Positions 17,621 to 26,824 of a stretch of DNA of 41,108 bases are shown piece after piece. The notes beneath the pieces were generated by a model. It was not told the origin of the DNA, did no database searches, and saw nothing but the letters and a program-made list of their open reading frames with translations. The stretch spans positions 1 through 41,108 of the forward strand of contig JAEKKO010000107.1 in assembly GCA_019510335.1 (NCBI GenBank), given 5' to 3'. This stretch comes from Novosphingobium sp. (GTDB lineage Bacteria; Pseudomonadota; Alphaproteobacteria; Sphingomonadales; Sphingomonadaceae). Within the stretch, counting starts at the first letter, position 1. Every line of letters begins with the position of its first letter. A program made the translations under genes and the position numbers.

Positions 17621-20281
17621 CTAGCGGCCGAACTTGTAGCGCAAGCGCGCTCCCCACATCCGCGGCTCGCCGATGATGTTGGAGACGAAGCCCGACGCCG
17701 CCTGGACGTTCGAGTGCAGGTAGACGTGCGCATTGGTGACGTTGGTCACGAACACGCCGAGGTCGACCGGCATTCCGCCAACATTATCCCACGTCGCATT
17801 CAGGTTGAGCAACTTGCTGCTCGGCAGCACGCCGAACTCGCTGGCGAAGGAGTAAGGCTGGACCGCCACGAAGTTCGAACCCTGCTGGACGCCGACGAAC
17901 GGGTCCGACACGGCCCTGTACCGCGACGTGTAAACCCACGTAGCACCCACCGTGACCTTGCCGACGCTCGGCGGCAGCGGGAACGTGTAGTTGCCGCTGA
18001 GAACCAGCTTGTGCGGGATGGAGTTCGGGATGACCGATCCGACCGGCAGCGGCCGGATATCGGTGAACGGCAGCCCGCGCGCGGTGACCAGGCCTTGCAG
18101 ATCGACGATGCTCAGGATCTTGGTGTTCAGGTAGGCGTAGGATGCCTCGAGCCGGAGTCCCTCGAAGGGGGTGATCCCGGCCTCGACCTCGACGCCCCAC
18201 AGCCGCGACTTCGCGGCATTGATGATCGCCGTGGTCTGGGCACACAGCGACACCGGCAGACAGCTCAACCCGATCTGCAGCTGCTGGTTTCGGAAGTCGT
18301 TGTAGAAAGCCGAGACGTTGAAATAGCCGGGCATCATCCCGCGCCAGCTGGTCTTCGCGCCCACTTCGTAAGTGTCGACCTTCTCCGGCCCGTAGTCCTG
18401 CAGGGTATCGGCGGCGAACGAGGCGACCGCTCCTTGACGGTAACCGCGGGACCACTTGGCGTACAGTAGGACGTCCTGCATCGGCTTGAAGTCGACGTCG
18501 AGCAGCCACGTCGGAGCATGGCTCTTTACGTTGTGGTGCTCGGTGCACGCGCCGAAGCGCTGGTCCAGCGGGCGGTACTGATTGGTGGCCGAGCCGGGCC
18601 TGCCAAAGGTCACGTCGTTGAGGCAGTAGAAGTAGGTCCCTGCCGGAAAGGTGATCGGCGTCCCGTTGAGGACCGAGGCGACTGGAGCCGAGTAGATGCG
18701 CTCGGCGGTGATCCGGTAGATGCTGTCGACCTCGTCCCAGGTGTAGCGGATGCCGCCAGTCAGCTTGAGCTTGTCGGTGACGTCGTAGCTGGTCTGGAAG
18801 TAGATCGCCTTGTCGCGGAACTTGGTCAGCGTGTCCTGATAAGCGAGACGGCCGAGCGAGCTGCCGTTCTGACCCGGGACGCAGTTGAAGGTGGCAAGGT
18901 CAATGCACGGTGTCTGTGTCGTCGACTGGATGCCCGATACGCCGAGCGGATCGCTGTTCTCCAGGTAGAAGCCGCCCTGCCAGATCCACCGGCCACCATC
19001 GGAACGGCCCTGGAACTGCAGCTCTTCGACGAACGAGGATTCGCGGTTGCTGTAGCCGTTGGGGATCGAATGGGTGACGTTGAACGGCTGGACGTTGTTC
19101 GGGCTGGTCTCGGTCCCGCGCACGGGAACTACGGCGCTGCCGAGGTTCGGCACGATCTTGTAGGCGCCGAACAGGTCAAGGTCGGTGATGCCGCGCAGCT
19201 CGCCGTAGCTGAGGATGTTCTTCACCGTGAGGTTGTCGCTGGCGCGCCAAGTGGTGTTGTTGATGACCTGCCACGTCTCGAGATCGGATTGCTCGTCGGG
19301 CAGTGGGTTGGACACCGACCAGAACCCGAGCGTCGCTTCGCGCGCCATCTGGTCGCAGGCCTGCTGGCCGGTGGCGACCGTCGAAGCGGAGAACGCCGCG
19401 TATCCGGGAGGCGCCGCGGTGAAGCAGCGGGTGATCTTCGGGATCAGGCCAGTGCTCTTCGACTTCGACCAGTTGGCGACCGTGTAGTTCTCGATGTCGG
19501 GCGTGAAGTCGGCGACGACGCTGACCCGGGCCGCCCAATAGTCGACGCTACCGCCGGCGTTGCCGTTCGGACCGAAGCCGATCGTGCCGGCGTTCTTGAG
19601 GTAGCCGTCGCGCTTGTTGCGATCGAGGCCGAAGCGCACTTTGAAGGTGTCGTTGATCGGGACGTTGAGCACCGCCTGCACCCGACGCAGATTGTAATCG
19701 CCAAGCTGGCCTTCAACGTAGCCCTCGAGCCGGTCGGTCGGCTTCTTCGGCACGATCAGCACCGCGCCACCGGTCGAGTTGCGGCCGAACAGCGTGCCCT
19801 GGGGACCTTTGAGGACCTGCACGTTCTGCAGGTCGAACAGATAGCCCGGGCCGGCGCCTTCGCCGCCCTGGGTCGCGCCCGAGGCGCGCGGCATCACGAC
19901 GTCGGCGAAGAACGTACCAACGGTCGCCGTGGTGCGCTGCTCCTGGGTGAAGCCCCGGATGGTCCACGTGGTGTTGTCGGCGCCGTAGCGGTTGTTGGTC
20001 GACAGGCCCGGGGTGTAAGTTGCGATATCGCGGGCCGACTGGATGTTGTTGTTGGTCAACTTGGTCTCGTCGAACACCGTGATCGAGATCGGCACGTCCT
20101 GCAGGCGCTGTTCGACCCGCTGGGCAGTGACGATGATGTCGTTGGCGTTGGCCGGATTGCTCGCCTGGTCGGTCTCCCCGGTCGACTGCGGCGCGGTCTG
20201 CGCCAGGGCCGGAGCGGCCATGGCGGCGGTCAGCGCGGATGCCGCCAGCAACGCGATTTTCCACTGTTGATTAAACTGCAT
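17621..20281 (-). CDS. TonB-dependent receptor (tandem paralog A)
   Basis: Signal peptide ending ALAQ; DIIVTAQRVEQRLQDVPISITVFD; NVQVLKGPQGTLFGRNSTGGAV; C-terminal MWGARLRYKFGR. Confidence 0.95.
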   Translation of the reverse strand: MQFNQQWKIALLAASALTAAMAAPALAQTAPQSTGETDQASNPANANDIIVTAQRVEQRLQDVPISITVFDETKLTNNNIQSARDIATYTPGLSTNNRYGADNTTWTIRGFTQEQRTTATVGTFFADVVMPRASGATQGGEGAGPGYLFDLQNVQVLKGPQGTLFGRNSTGGAVLIVPKKPTDRLEGYVEGQLGDYNLRRVQAVLNVPINDTFKVRFGLDRNKRDGYLKNAGTIGFGPNGNAGGSVDYWAARVSVVADFTPDIENYTVANWSKSKSTGLIPKITRCFTAAPPGYAAFSASTVATGQQACDQMAREATLGFWSVSNPLPDEQSDLETWQVINNTTWRASDNLTVKNILSYGELRGITDLDLFGAYKIVPNLGSAVVPVRGTETSPNNVQPFNVTHSIPNGYSNRESSFVEELQFQGRSDGGRWIWQGGFYLENSDPLGVSGIQSTTQTPCIDLATFNCVPGQNGSSLGRLAYQDTLTKFRDKAIYFQTSYDVTDKLKLTGGIRYTWDEVDSIYRITAERIYSAPVASVLNGTPITFPAGTYFYCLNDVTFGRPGSATNQYRPLDQRFGACTEHHNVKSHAPTWLLDVDFKPMQDVLLYAKWSRGYRQGAVASFAADTLQDYGPEKVDTYEVGAKTSWRGMMPGYFNVSAFYNDFRNQQLQIGLSCLPVSLCAQTTAIINAAKSRLWGVEVEAGITPFEGLRLEASYAYLNTKILSIVDLQGLVTARGLPFTDIRPLPVGSVIPNSIPHKLVLSGNYTFPLPPSVGKVTVGATWVYTSRYRAVSDPFVGVQQGSNFVAVQPYSFASEFGVLPSSKLLNLNATWDNVGGMPVDLGVFVTNVTNAHVYLHSNVQAASGFVSNIIGEPRMWGARLRYKFGR

Positions 20282-20370
20282 TTCCGTCCCTCATGTTCAA
20301 AAAAAGACCGCGAGCGGGACGCTCAACCGGCCGGATGGAATCCTGAATTCTGAATAAGCCCCAAATCCAG

Positions 20371-20400
20371 CCACCAATTCGCACGAATCCGCACCAATCC
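20371..20400. repeat. Three consecutive degenerate 10-bp direct repeats upstream of TonB receptor paralog A
   Basis: ccaccaattc/gcacgaatcc/gcaccaatcc; copies 2 and 3 match 9/10. Confidence 0.5.
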
Positions 20401-20515
20401 CAAGGTGGATCGGTTAAAGCAGGTCTCTATTTACCCGAATTTCGCTGCTCGTGATAAAATCGCAACAGAGCGAGGATCGGCCATTCGGGGGGCGGCGATG
20501 CGGCCAATTCTGCGG

Positions 20516-20532
20516 ATTGCACAAAGTGCAAT
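20516..20532. promoter_or_regulatory. Perfect palindrome attgcac-aaa-gtgcaat (candidate operator)
   Basis: 7-bp perfect arms in the intergenic region between the two tandem receptor genes. Confidence 0.35.
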
Positions 20533-20574
20533 AACCTAGCTCGGCTCACCTTGGGTGGCCGTGCGCCAAATGCG

Positions 20575-20605
20575 AAAGGGCGGACGTCCCGGAGGACGCC
20601 CGCCC
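20575..20605 (-). terminator. Intrinsic terminator downstream of TonB receptor 3
   Basis: gggcggacgtcc...ggacgcccgccc stem with one mismatch; minus-strand tail tttcgca. Confidence 0.55.
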
Positions 20606-20628
20606 TCTTTAGTCGCGCAGGCAGTCGG

Positions 20629-23358
20629 TTAGCCGCCGAACCGGTAGCGCAGGCGAAAGCCCCACATCCGCGGCTCGCCGATAGTCGACGAGATGAAGCC
20701 GCGCTGCTGGTTGTCGTTGATCTGCAGGATCACGTGCTCGTTCGTCACGTTGGTCATGAAGAACGACAGGTCGACGGGCAGCTGGGCGACGTTCTCCCAG
20801 GTGGCGTTGAGGTTCAGCACCGTCGAGGCCGGAGCAATACCTCCGCCTGAGGTGGTCACGAGGCCGTCCGCCGCCGTCTGCGCCAGCGCGAGTATCTTTC
20901 CATCGCTGTTGCGAATGACGACACCATCCGAAACGATTCGGCGACGCGACTGGTAAACCAAGGTTCCACCGACGGTGAACTTTCCGACCGTTGCGGGAAG
21001 CGGGAACGTATAGTTGGCGGAAGCCACCACCTGATGCGGCGGGCCCGAATTGGCAATCGTGTTGCACTGTTCGCCGGCGCATAGTTTGCCGCCGGAGTTT
21101 ACCAGCGGTGCGGTGAAAGCGTTGTACGGCGGGAGCACGGTTGGCACGTTGACTGCCAGCAGGCGCGCGTTGATGTAACCATAGGCGAGATCGAGGCGGA
21201 GGCCTTCGAAGGGCGAGACGTTGAAGTCTGCCTCGATACCCCAGATACGCGACTTGCCCGCGTTGATGATCGTGGCGTTGCCGCCGCAGATCACGGTGAA
21301 ATTGGGCAACGCCGGATTGCAGGCGACACCCAGCTGCAGCTGCTGGTTGCGCAAGTTGTTGTAGTAGCCGGATAGGTTGAAGCTTCCCGGCATGGCGCCG
21401 CGCCAGCTGGTCTTCGTACCCACCTCGAACGTGTCCACCGTCTCCTTGTCGTAGGGCTGGAGCGGATCGGGACCGAAGATCGCCAGGCCGCCCTGGCGAT
21501 AGCCGCGCGACCACTTGCCATAGACCATGACGTTATCAACTGGCTTGTAGTCGGCCTGGAGCAACCAGGTCGGCGCCTGTGTGTTCTTCTCCAGATTCTG
21601 GGCGCAGTGGTTAAGGCGGTCGGCGTAAGTGAAGTAGGTCGCAAAGGCCGCGGCCGTCGCCGCGGGCGGTCCATTGTAGCCAGGGGCCGTCGGATTGCTG
21701 CACGCGAACCGGACGTTGCTGGGGGTCGTGGAGAATACTGACGTCTCATTGATCAGAAACGTGTGCATCTTATCCCAGGTGTAGCGAATGCCCCCGGTCA
21801 GCGTTAGCTGATCGGTCAGCTTGTAGCTGGCCTGCGCATACAGCGCGTAGTCGCGGAACTTGGTCTTCTGGAGTGAGTACGAGCCCGTGCCGCCTGAGAT
21901 ACCCCCTGCGCCATTCACTCCAAATGTAAAGGAAGGGCCGCCAAGCCCCGACGAGGGAAGGCAGGCGAACGTGAGGATGTCCGTGCAGGCCGTGAACGAG
22001 GCGGTCTGGACGCCGGAAATGCCCAGCGGGTCACTGATTTCGGCATAGGCACCTGCCTGCCAGGTAAAACGGCCGCCCGCCGGATGGCCCTGGAACTGCA
22101 GTTCCCCGACCATCGATCTCTCGGCATTGGTATAGCCGGTATCGCCATTGTTATGCGTGAAGGCGAAGCCGCGAACCTGGCTGGTCGTCTCGGTGCCGGC
22201 GACAACTCCCGGAAGCAGCGAGTAGTTGCCGAACAGGTCGAGGTTGGTCTTGCCCTTGAACTCGCCGTAGGAGAGGATGTTCTTGACCGTCAGGCTGTCG
22301 CTCGCCCGCCAGGTCAGCGTGTTGATCACCTGCCACTGGTCGCTGATCGCTTCGGAATCGGGCAGTCGATTTGACACCGTCCAGAATCCGTAGGGCGCCT
22401 CACGCGCCATCTGCGCGACCGACTCGTTGCCGAAGAATGCCTGATTGGAGCTGGCCGGGCATGGCGGCGTGACGCCAAAGGCGCAAGGAAATGCCGTGGT
22501 TACCTTAGGGATGACGCCATTACTTTGAGAATGCGTGTACGTGGCTATCGTGTAGTTTTCGAGGTCAGGTGAAATGTCGAGCACCGCACTCACGCGCCCG
22601 GCCCAGTAATTCACATCGCCCAAACCGCGGTTGCCGAAGTGGCCGTCACCGAAATTACCAATGTTCTTGAGATAGCCGTGCCGGTCCATGTGATCGAAGC
22701 CGGCCCGCAGCTTGAAGCTGTCGGATACCGGGATGTTCACAACGCCCTGCAGGCGCCACATGTTGTAATTGCCAGCGCTGCCTTCGACATAGCCCTCGAG
22801 CTTGTCGGTCGGCTTCTTCGGCACAAGCAGCACCGCGCCACCGGTCACGTTGCGGCCGAACAGGGTGCCCTGCGGGCCCTTCAGGACCTGGACGTTCTGG
22901 AGGTCGAACAGCGCACCCGGCCCGGCGCCGTCGCCGCCGAAGGTCGCGCCGCTGCCGCGCGGGGCGACGACGTCGGCGAAGAATACGCCGACTGTCGCGA
23001 AGCTGCGCTGCTCCTGATAGAACCCGCGGATGGTGAAGGTCGTGTTGTCCGCACCGTAGCGGTTGTTGACCGCGAGGCCGGGCGTGTAGTTGGCAAGCTC
23101 CCGGACGCTGCTGACGTTTGCGCTGTCCAGCTTGGCCTGATCGAATACCGTGATCGAGATCGGCACGTCCTGGAGCCGCTGCTCGACGCGCTGGGCAGTG
23201 ACGATGATGTCGTTGGTGTTCTCTGCCGGCGGCTGGTCGGCCGACTGGTCGGTGGTCTGGGGTGGCGCGGCGGTCTGGGCAAATGCCGGTGCGGCGCAGG
23301 CGACGGTGAGTGCCGATGCCCCAAGCAGAGCACTCTTTACGGTTTGGTGAAGTTGCAT
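20629..23358 (-). CDS. TonB-dependent receptor (tandem paralog B)
   Basis: DIIVTAQRVEQRLQDVPISITVFDQAKL; NVQVLKGPQGTLFGRNVTGGAVLLVPKKPTDKLEGYVEG; C-terminal MWGFRLRYRFGG; start MQLHQTVKSALLGAS signal peptide. Confidence 0.95.
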   Translation of the reverse strand: MQLHQTVKSALLGASALTVACAAPAFAQTAAPPQTTDQSADQPPAENTNDIIVTAQRVEQRLQDVPISITVFDQAKLDSANVSSVRELANYTPGLAVNNRYGADNTTFTIRGFYQEQRSFATVGVFFADVVAPRGSGATFGGDGAGPGALFDLQNVQVLKGPQGTLFGRNVTGGAVLLVPKKPTDKLEGYVEGSAGNYNMWRLQGVVNIPVSDSFKLRAGFDHMDRHGYLKNIGNFGDGHFGNRGLGDVNYWAGRVSAVLDISPDLENYTIATYTHSQSNGVIPKVTTAFPCAFGVTPPCPASSNQAFFGNESVAQMAREAPYGFWTVSNRLPDSEAISDQWQVINTLTWRASDSLTVKNILSYGEFKGKTNLDLFGNYSLLPGVVAGTETTSQVRGFAFTHNNGDTGYTNAERSMVGELQFQGHPAGGRFTWQAGAYAEISDPLGISGVQTASFTACTDILTFACLPSSGLGGPSFTFGVNGAGGISGGTGSYSLQKTKFRDYALYAQASYKLTDQLTLTGGIRYTWDKMHTFLINETSVFSTTPSNVRFACSNPTAPGYNGPPAATAAAFATYFTYADRLNHCAQNLEKNTQAPTWLLQADYKPVDNVMVYGKWSRGYRQGGLAIFGPDPLQPYDKETVDTFEVGTKTSWRGAMPGSFNLSGYYNNLRNQQLQLGVACNPALPNFTVICGGNATIINAGKSRIWGIEADFNVSPFEGLRLDLAYGYINARLLAVNVPTVLPPYNAFTAPLVNSGGKLCAGEQCNTIANSGPPHQVVASANYTFPLPATVGKFTVGGTLVYQSRRRIVSDGVVIRNSDGKILALAQTAADGLVTTSGGGIAPASTVLNLNATWENVAQLPVDLSFFMTNVTNEHVILQINDNQQRGFISSTIGEPRMWGFRLRYRFGG

Positions 23359-23596
23359 CTTTCCCCCTGTGCTGGCTCGGACGCGTCGTCGCGTGCGTCC
23401 CTGACCGATTGTTCCGGCGGCCGAATCAAGGCTAACGGCCCCGTTCCCGGTCCTCATCGCAACATTATTATGCAAATCAAAGCCTGGGGGGTGCCAAACT
23501 TTGCCCTGGCAGGAAATAATTCCCAATGATGTCAAATCGGCAACAGGTGCATCCACGCGGTCGGATGGACGCGGGCGGCGACAATTTAGTGCCCTT

Positions 23597-24424
23597 TTAG
23601 GCCTTTGCGCGCGACATCATCCGGCTGAGGTCAACTTGCCCGGTTGTGACTCCGCCCATGAACCCGCCGTCGACCGGCAGGACCACGCCGTTGACGATCG
23701 TCGCCATCGCGCTGTTGAGGAACACCAGCGGTGCGGCCTGCTCGTACGGAGTGGAGTAGCGGCCGAGCGGCTCGGCGGCAGCGTCGACGATTTCCTTGCC
23801 CGCAGTGGCGTGGAACGCCGCCATCATCGGGGTTTGCGTCGGCGACGGCAGGGTGCAATTGATGCGGATGCCGCGCTTGATCAGGCTGGCGCCCATGAAC
23901 TGGGTCCAGACGATCACCGCTTCCTTGGAGAAAGCGTAGCCTTCCGCGACGGTGTCCGCGTTGGCCGCGCACCAGTCGACGGCCGCCTGAAATCCTTGGG
24001 TGGCGATCAGCTCCATGTTCGTCGGCACGCGCTGGCTCCAGCCGAGGCCGCCGGTCGAGGCGATCGATGCGATCGCGCCGCCTTCGCCCATCCGCTCGAG
24101 CACCTTCTCGGTCACGTGGCGGGTGCCGATGAAGTTGACCTTCATCGTTTCGATCGGCGGGAAGGCGCCGCCTCCGGGCAGCCCGGCGCAGTTGAACAGC
24201 GCGTCGACATTGCCGCCGACCGCGGCGACGCCGGCCTCGATCGAGGCGGGATCGCGCAAGTCGACCTTGTTGAAGCTGGCGAGCGGAAGGGCGACGTCCT
24301 TGTAGTCAAATCCGTGCACTTCGGCGCCGAGGTCCAGCAGGAGCCTGGCAGCCGCCTCGCCCATCCCCGAAAAGCAGCCGGAAACAATAACGCGCTTGCC
24401 CTTGTAGCCGAGAACGTCCGCCAT
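23597..24424 (-). CDS. SDR family oxidoreductase (3-alpha-hydroxysteroid / coniferyl-alcohol dehydrogenase-like)
   Basis: MADVLGYKGKRVIVSGCFSGMGEAAARLLLDLGAEVHGFDY; ASIASTGG; EGYAFSKEAV; RGIRINCTLPSPTQTPMM; VNGVVLPVDGGFMGG. Confidence 0.85.
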   Translation of the reverse strand: MADVLGYKGKRVIVSGCFSGMGEAAARLLLDLGAEVHGFDYKDVALPLASFNKVDLRDPASIEAGVAAVGGNVDALFNCAGLPGGGAFPPIETMKVNFIGTRHVTEKVLERMGEGGAIASIASTGGLGWSQRVPTNMELIATQGFQAAVDWCAANADTVAEGYAFSKEAVIVWTQFMGASLIKRGIRINCTLPSPTQTPMMAAFHATAGKEIVDAAAEPLGRYSTPYEQAAPLVFLNSAMATIVNGVVLPVDGGFMGGVTTGQVDLSRMMSRAKA

Positions 24425-24695
24425 GATCCTGGTTCCTTCCGTGGCCGCCAATGGCCGCAAATCGCGACCGCATAAGCTGGAAGGCTGGGCCACAATCAAT
24501 TGCGGCAAGGTCAAATCGCCGCGGCGATGGCCGCGGAGCCGGTAAGGCGCTCCTTTTTCCGATGCTTGCAAATCGCGCGGCTGCGAGACCTTGCGCCAAC
24601 CGCCACTTGCGCCATGATCGGGAGTGCGACGGAATCGCGCCGGGAGAAACTTCGATGGCCGATCTGGATCGTCACTTGCTGGGGCGCGCCTGAAC

Positions 24696-25451
24696 GTGGC
24701 CACGGCAGCCGCCAACCAACCGGAGCGCACCGCGCCGCGCCCGGGGTTTCGCCGCCGGATCGCCATCCGACCGCAATCAGGGTCGGTCACAGCTGCGCTC
24801 GAGGATGATTACCATCGGATGACGGTCGACCTCTACCACGACGGGCGGACGATAACGTCCGTCGAGCCTGCGATGGAGCGCTGGCCATGGACGACGTGTC
24901 CGGGCGCGGAAGCCGTGCTCCGCGAAACCTTCACCGGAGTTGAGCTTTGGGCAGCGGCGCGACGTGGGGGCAAGACCGCTAACTGCACGCACTTGTACGA
25001 CCTCGCTGTTTTCGCGGCGGCGCATGCGTCCGACACGGCATCGACGATCTACGACATGGCAGTGTCCGATCCCGTCGACGGGGAAATCATTGCCGAGCTT
25101 TCCCGCAACGGCAAACCGATGCTGCGCTGGGTTCTGCGCGACGATCGCCTGCAAGAGCCGCCGTTCCTTGCCGGCAAGCACTTGCGGGAGTTGCGCGAGT
25201 GGATTGCGACGCTGCCGGCGGACGAGCGCGAGGCTGCGCGGATCTTGCAATGGGGTGGCATCCTCGCCCATGGCCGGGCGATGGCGCTCGACTTCCTGTC
25301 CGATCCTGCGGGCCGCCCGCCGAGCTGCTATACCTATCAGCCGGAGAACGCCGCGGGGACGGTCCGCATCGGCGAGATCATCGACTTCAGCCGGGCGGCG
25401 CGCCAGCCGCTTGCCGATCCCGGCGAGGCGCAGCATAGCAAGCGGGTGTGA
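24696..25451 (+). CDS. DUF2889-domain protein (start uncertain; ORF open from 24624)
   Basis: RRRIAIRPQSGSVTAALEDDYHRMTVDLYHDGRTITSVEPAMERWPWTTCPGAEAVLRETFTG...CTHLYDLAVFAAAHA. Confidence 0.68.
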   Translation: MATAAANQPERTAPRPGFRRRIAIRPQSGSVTAALEDDYHRMTVDLYHDGRTITSVEPAMERWPWTTCPGAEAVLRETFTGVELWAAARRGGKTANCTHLYDLAVFAAAHASDTASTIYDMAVSDPVDGEIIAELSRNGKPMLRWVLRDDRLQEPPFLAGKHLRELREWIATLPADEREAARILQWGGILAHGRAMALDFLSDPAGRPPSCYTYQPENAAGTVRIGEIIDFSRAARQPLADPGEAQHSKRV

Positions 25452-25494
25452 GCGCGAGCTTAGCGCGCACCTGCGATACATTGGGAGAAAGATC

Positions 25495-26820
25495 ATGGAG
25501 ATGAACGACTTGGTGATCGTCAGCGTTGATGATCACATCAGCGAGCCACCCGACCTGTTCGACAAGCACGTGTCCGGGGCAGACCTCGAAACCGCGCCGA
25601 AGCTCATCACCGACGTCACCGGCGGGGAGATGTGGGTCTACCAGGGAATGCAATTCCCGTGCGTGGGGCTCAACGCAGTCGTCGGCCGTCCGTTCGAGGA
25701 ATACGGAATGGAGCCGACCTCGCTCGAGCAGATGCGCAAGGGCGTTTATGACGTCCACGCCCGCATCGGCGACATGGACGTCAACGGAATCGCCGCGTCG
25801 CTGAACTTCGGCAGCGTGTTCGATTTCGCCGGCGGCAGGCTTGCGCGCGCGCCTGACAAGAAGCTCGCCGTCCGCCACCTCGCCGCCTACAACGATTGGC
25901 ACATCGACGAGTGGTGCGGGGCTTACCCGGGGCGGTTCATTCCGTGCGCGATCCTCCCGACGTGGGACATGGATGCGACCATCGCCGAGATCAAACGCGT
26001 GTCCGACAAGGGCTGCCACACCGTCTCGATCAACGAGAACCCGACGGTGATCGGGCTGCCGAGCATCCACAACGACTACTGGGATCCGTTCTTCAAGGCG
26101 ATCAACGACTACGACGTCACGATCTGCCTGCACATCGGCGGGGGCAACCCGGCGCCGCATGCTTCGATGGAGACGCCGATCGAGGCGTGGATCTCGACGA
26201 TGCCGCTGACCATCGCGGTCGGCGCGGCGGACTGGCTGCAACTGGAGGAGTTGCAGCAGTATCCCAACCTGCGGATCGCCTTGTCCGAGGGCAGCATTGG
26301 CTGGGTGCCCTACTTCCTCGAGCGGGCGGACTTCTCGAATTCGCGGCACAAGGCGTGGACCAACTCGCGCTTTCCCGGGGACAAGAAGCCGAGCGACACC
26401 TTCAAGCAGCACTTCCTCAACTGCTTCATCGACGACGCGTTCGGGCTGCAGAACATCCAGTACATCGGCGAGGACATGATCGCCTATGAGTGCGACTACC
26501 CGCACTCCGACACCTTGTGGCCGGAGGTTCCCGAACGGCTGTGGCCGACGATCAACCACCTCACCGACGAGCAGATCGACAAGATCACTCACCGCAACGC
26601 CATGCGGTTCTTCCGCTTCCCACTCTTCGATCACTTCAAGCGCGAGGAAATCACAGTGGGGGCGCTGCGCGAGCGGGCAAGGGCGGCGGGCGTCGACACG
26701 ACCCCGAAGTCGTCGGGCGGCGAGCGCCCGCTGGCCGAAGGTGAAACCCGGCCGGTGACCTCGGGCGACATCATGAAGATGTTCGCGCGCCACGAAGACG
26801 AGCGCAAACAGGCGGCCTGA
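25495..26820 (+). CDS. Amidohydrolase-family (amidohydrolase 2 / ACMSD-LigW-like) metal-dependent hydrolase
   Basis: VIVSVDDHISEPPDLFDKH; YNDWHIDEWCGAYPGRFIPCAILPTWD; ICLHIGGG; IAYECDYPHSDTLWPEVPE; ITHRNAMRFFRFP. Confidence 0.86.
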   Translation: MEMNDLVIVSVDDHISEPPDLFDKHVSGADLETAPKLITDVTGGEMWVYQGMQFPCVGLNAVVGRPFEEYGMEPTSLEQMRKGVYDVHARIGDMDVNGIAASLNFGSVFDFAGGRLARAPDKKLAVRHLAAYNDWHIDEWCGAYPGRFIPCAILPTWDMDATIAEIKRVSDKGCHTVSINENPTVIGLPSIHNDYWDPFFKAINDYDVTICLHIGGGNPAPHASMETPIEAWISTMPLTIAVGAADWLQLEELQQYPNLRIALSEGSIGWVPYFLERADFSNSRHKAWTNSRFPGDKKPSDTFKQHFLNCFIDDAFGLQNIQYIGEDMIAYECDYPHSDTLWPEVPERLWPTINHLTDEQIDKITHRNAMRFFRFPLFDHFKREEITVGALRERARAAGVDTTPKSSGGERPLAEGETRPVTSGDIMKMFARHEDERKQAA

Positions 26821-26824
26821 ATGA

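Noticed and set aside
15532-17676. 714-aa plus-strand ORF
   Set aside because: Antisense to the ACAD gene; Arg/Ala/Asp-rich low-complexity translation with no family motif; typical high-GC shadow ORF.
18518-20353. 611-aa plus-strand ORF
   Set aside because: Antisense to a clear TonB receptor; composition-driven shadow ORF.
23359-23556. 66-aa N-terminal extension of receptor paralog B
   Set aside because: A signal peptide begins at MQLHQTVKSALLGAS (23358); the upstream part is probably leader sequence.
24425-24790. 122-aa N-terminal extension of the SDR ORF
   Set aside because: The Rossmann fold begins directly after MADVLGYKGKRVIVSG (24424); the extension is the non-coding divergent promoter.
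24940-25494. N-terminal extension of the amidohydrolase ORF overlapping the DUF2889 gene
   Set aside because: Arg/Ser-rich out-of-frame translation; the conserved protein starts at MEMNDLVIVSVDDHIS (25495) after a gggaga RBS-like sequence.
25387-26793. 468-aa minus-strand ORF
   Set aside because: Antisense to the amidohydrolase; no motif; shadow ORF.
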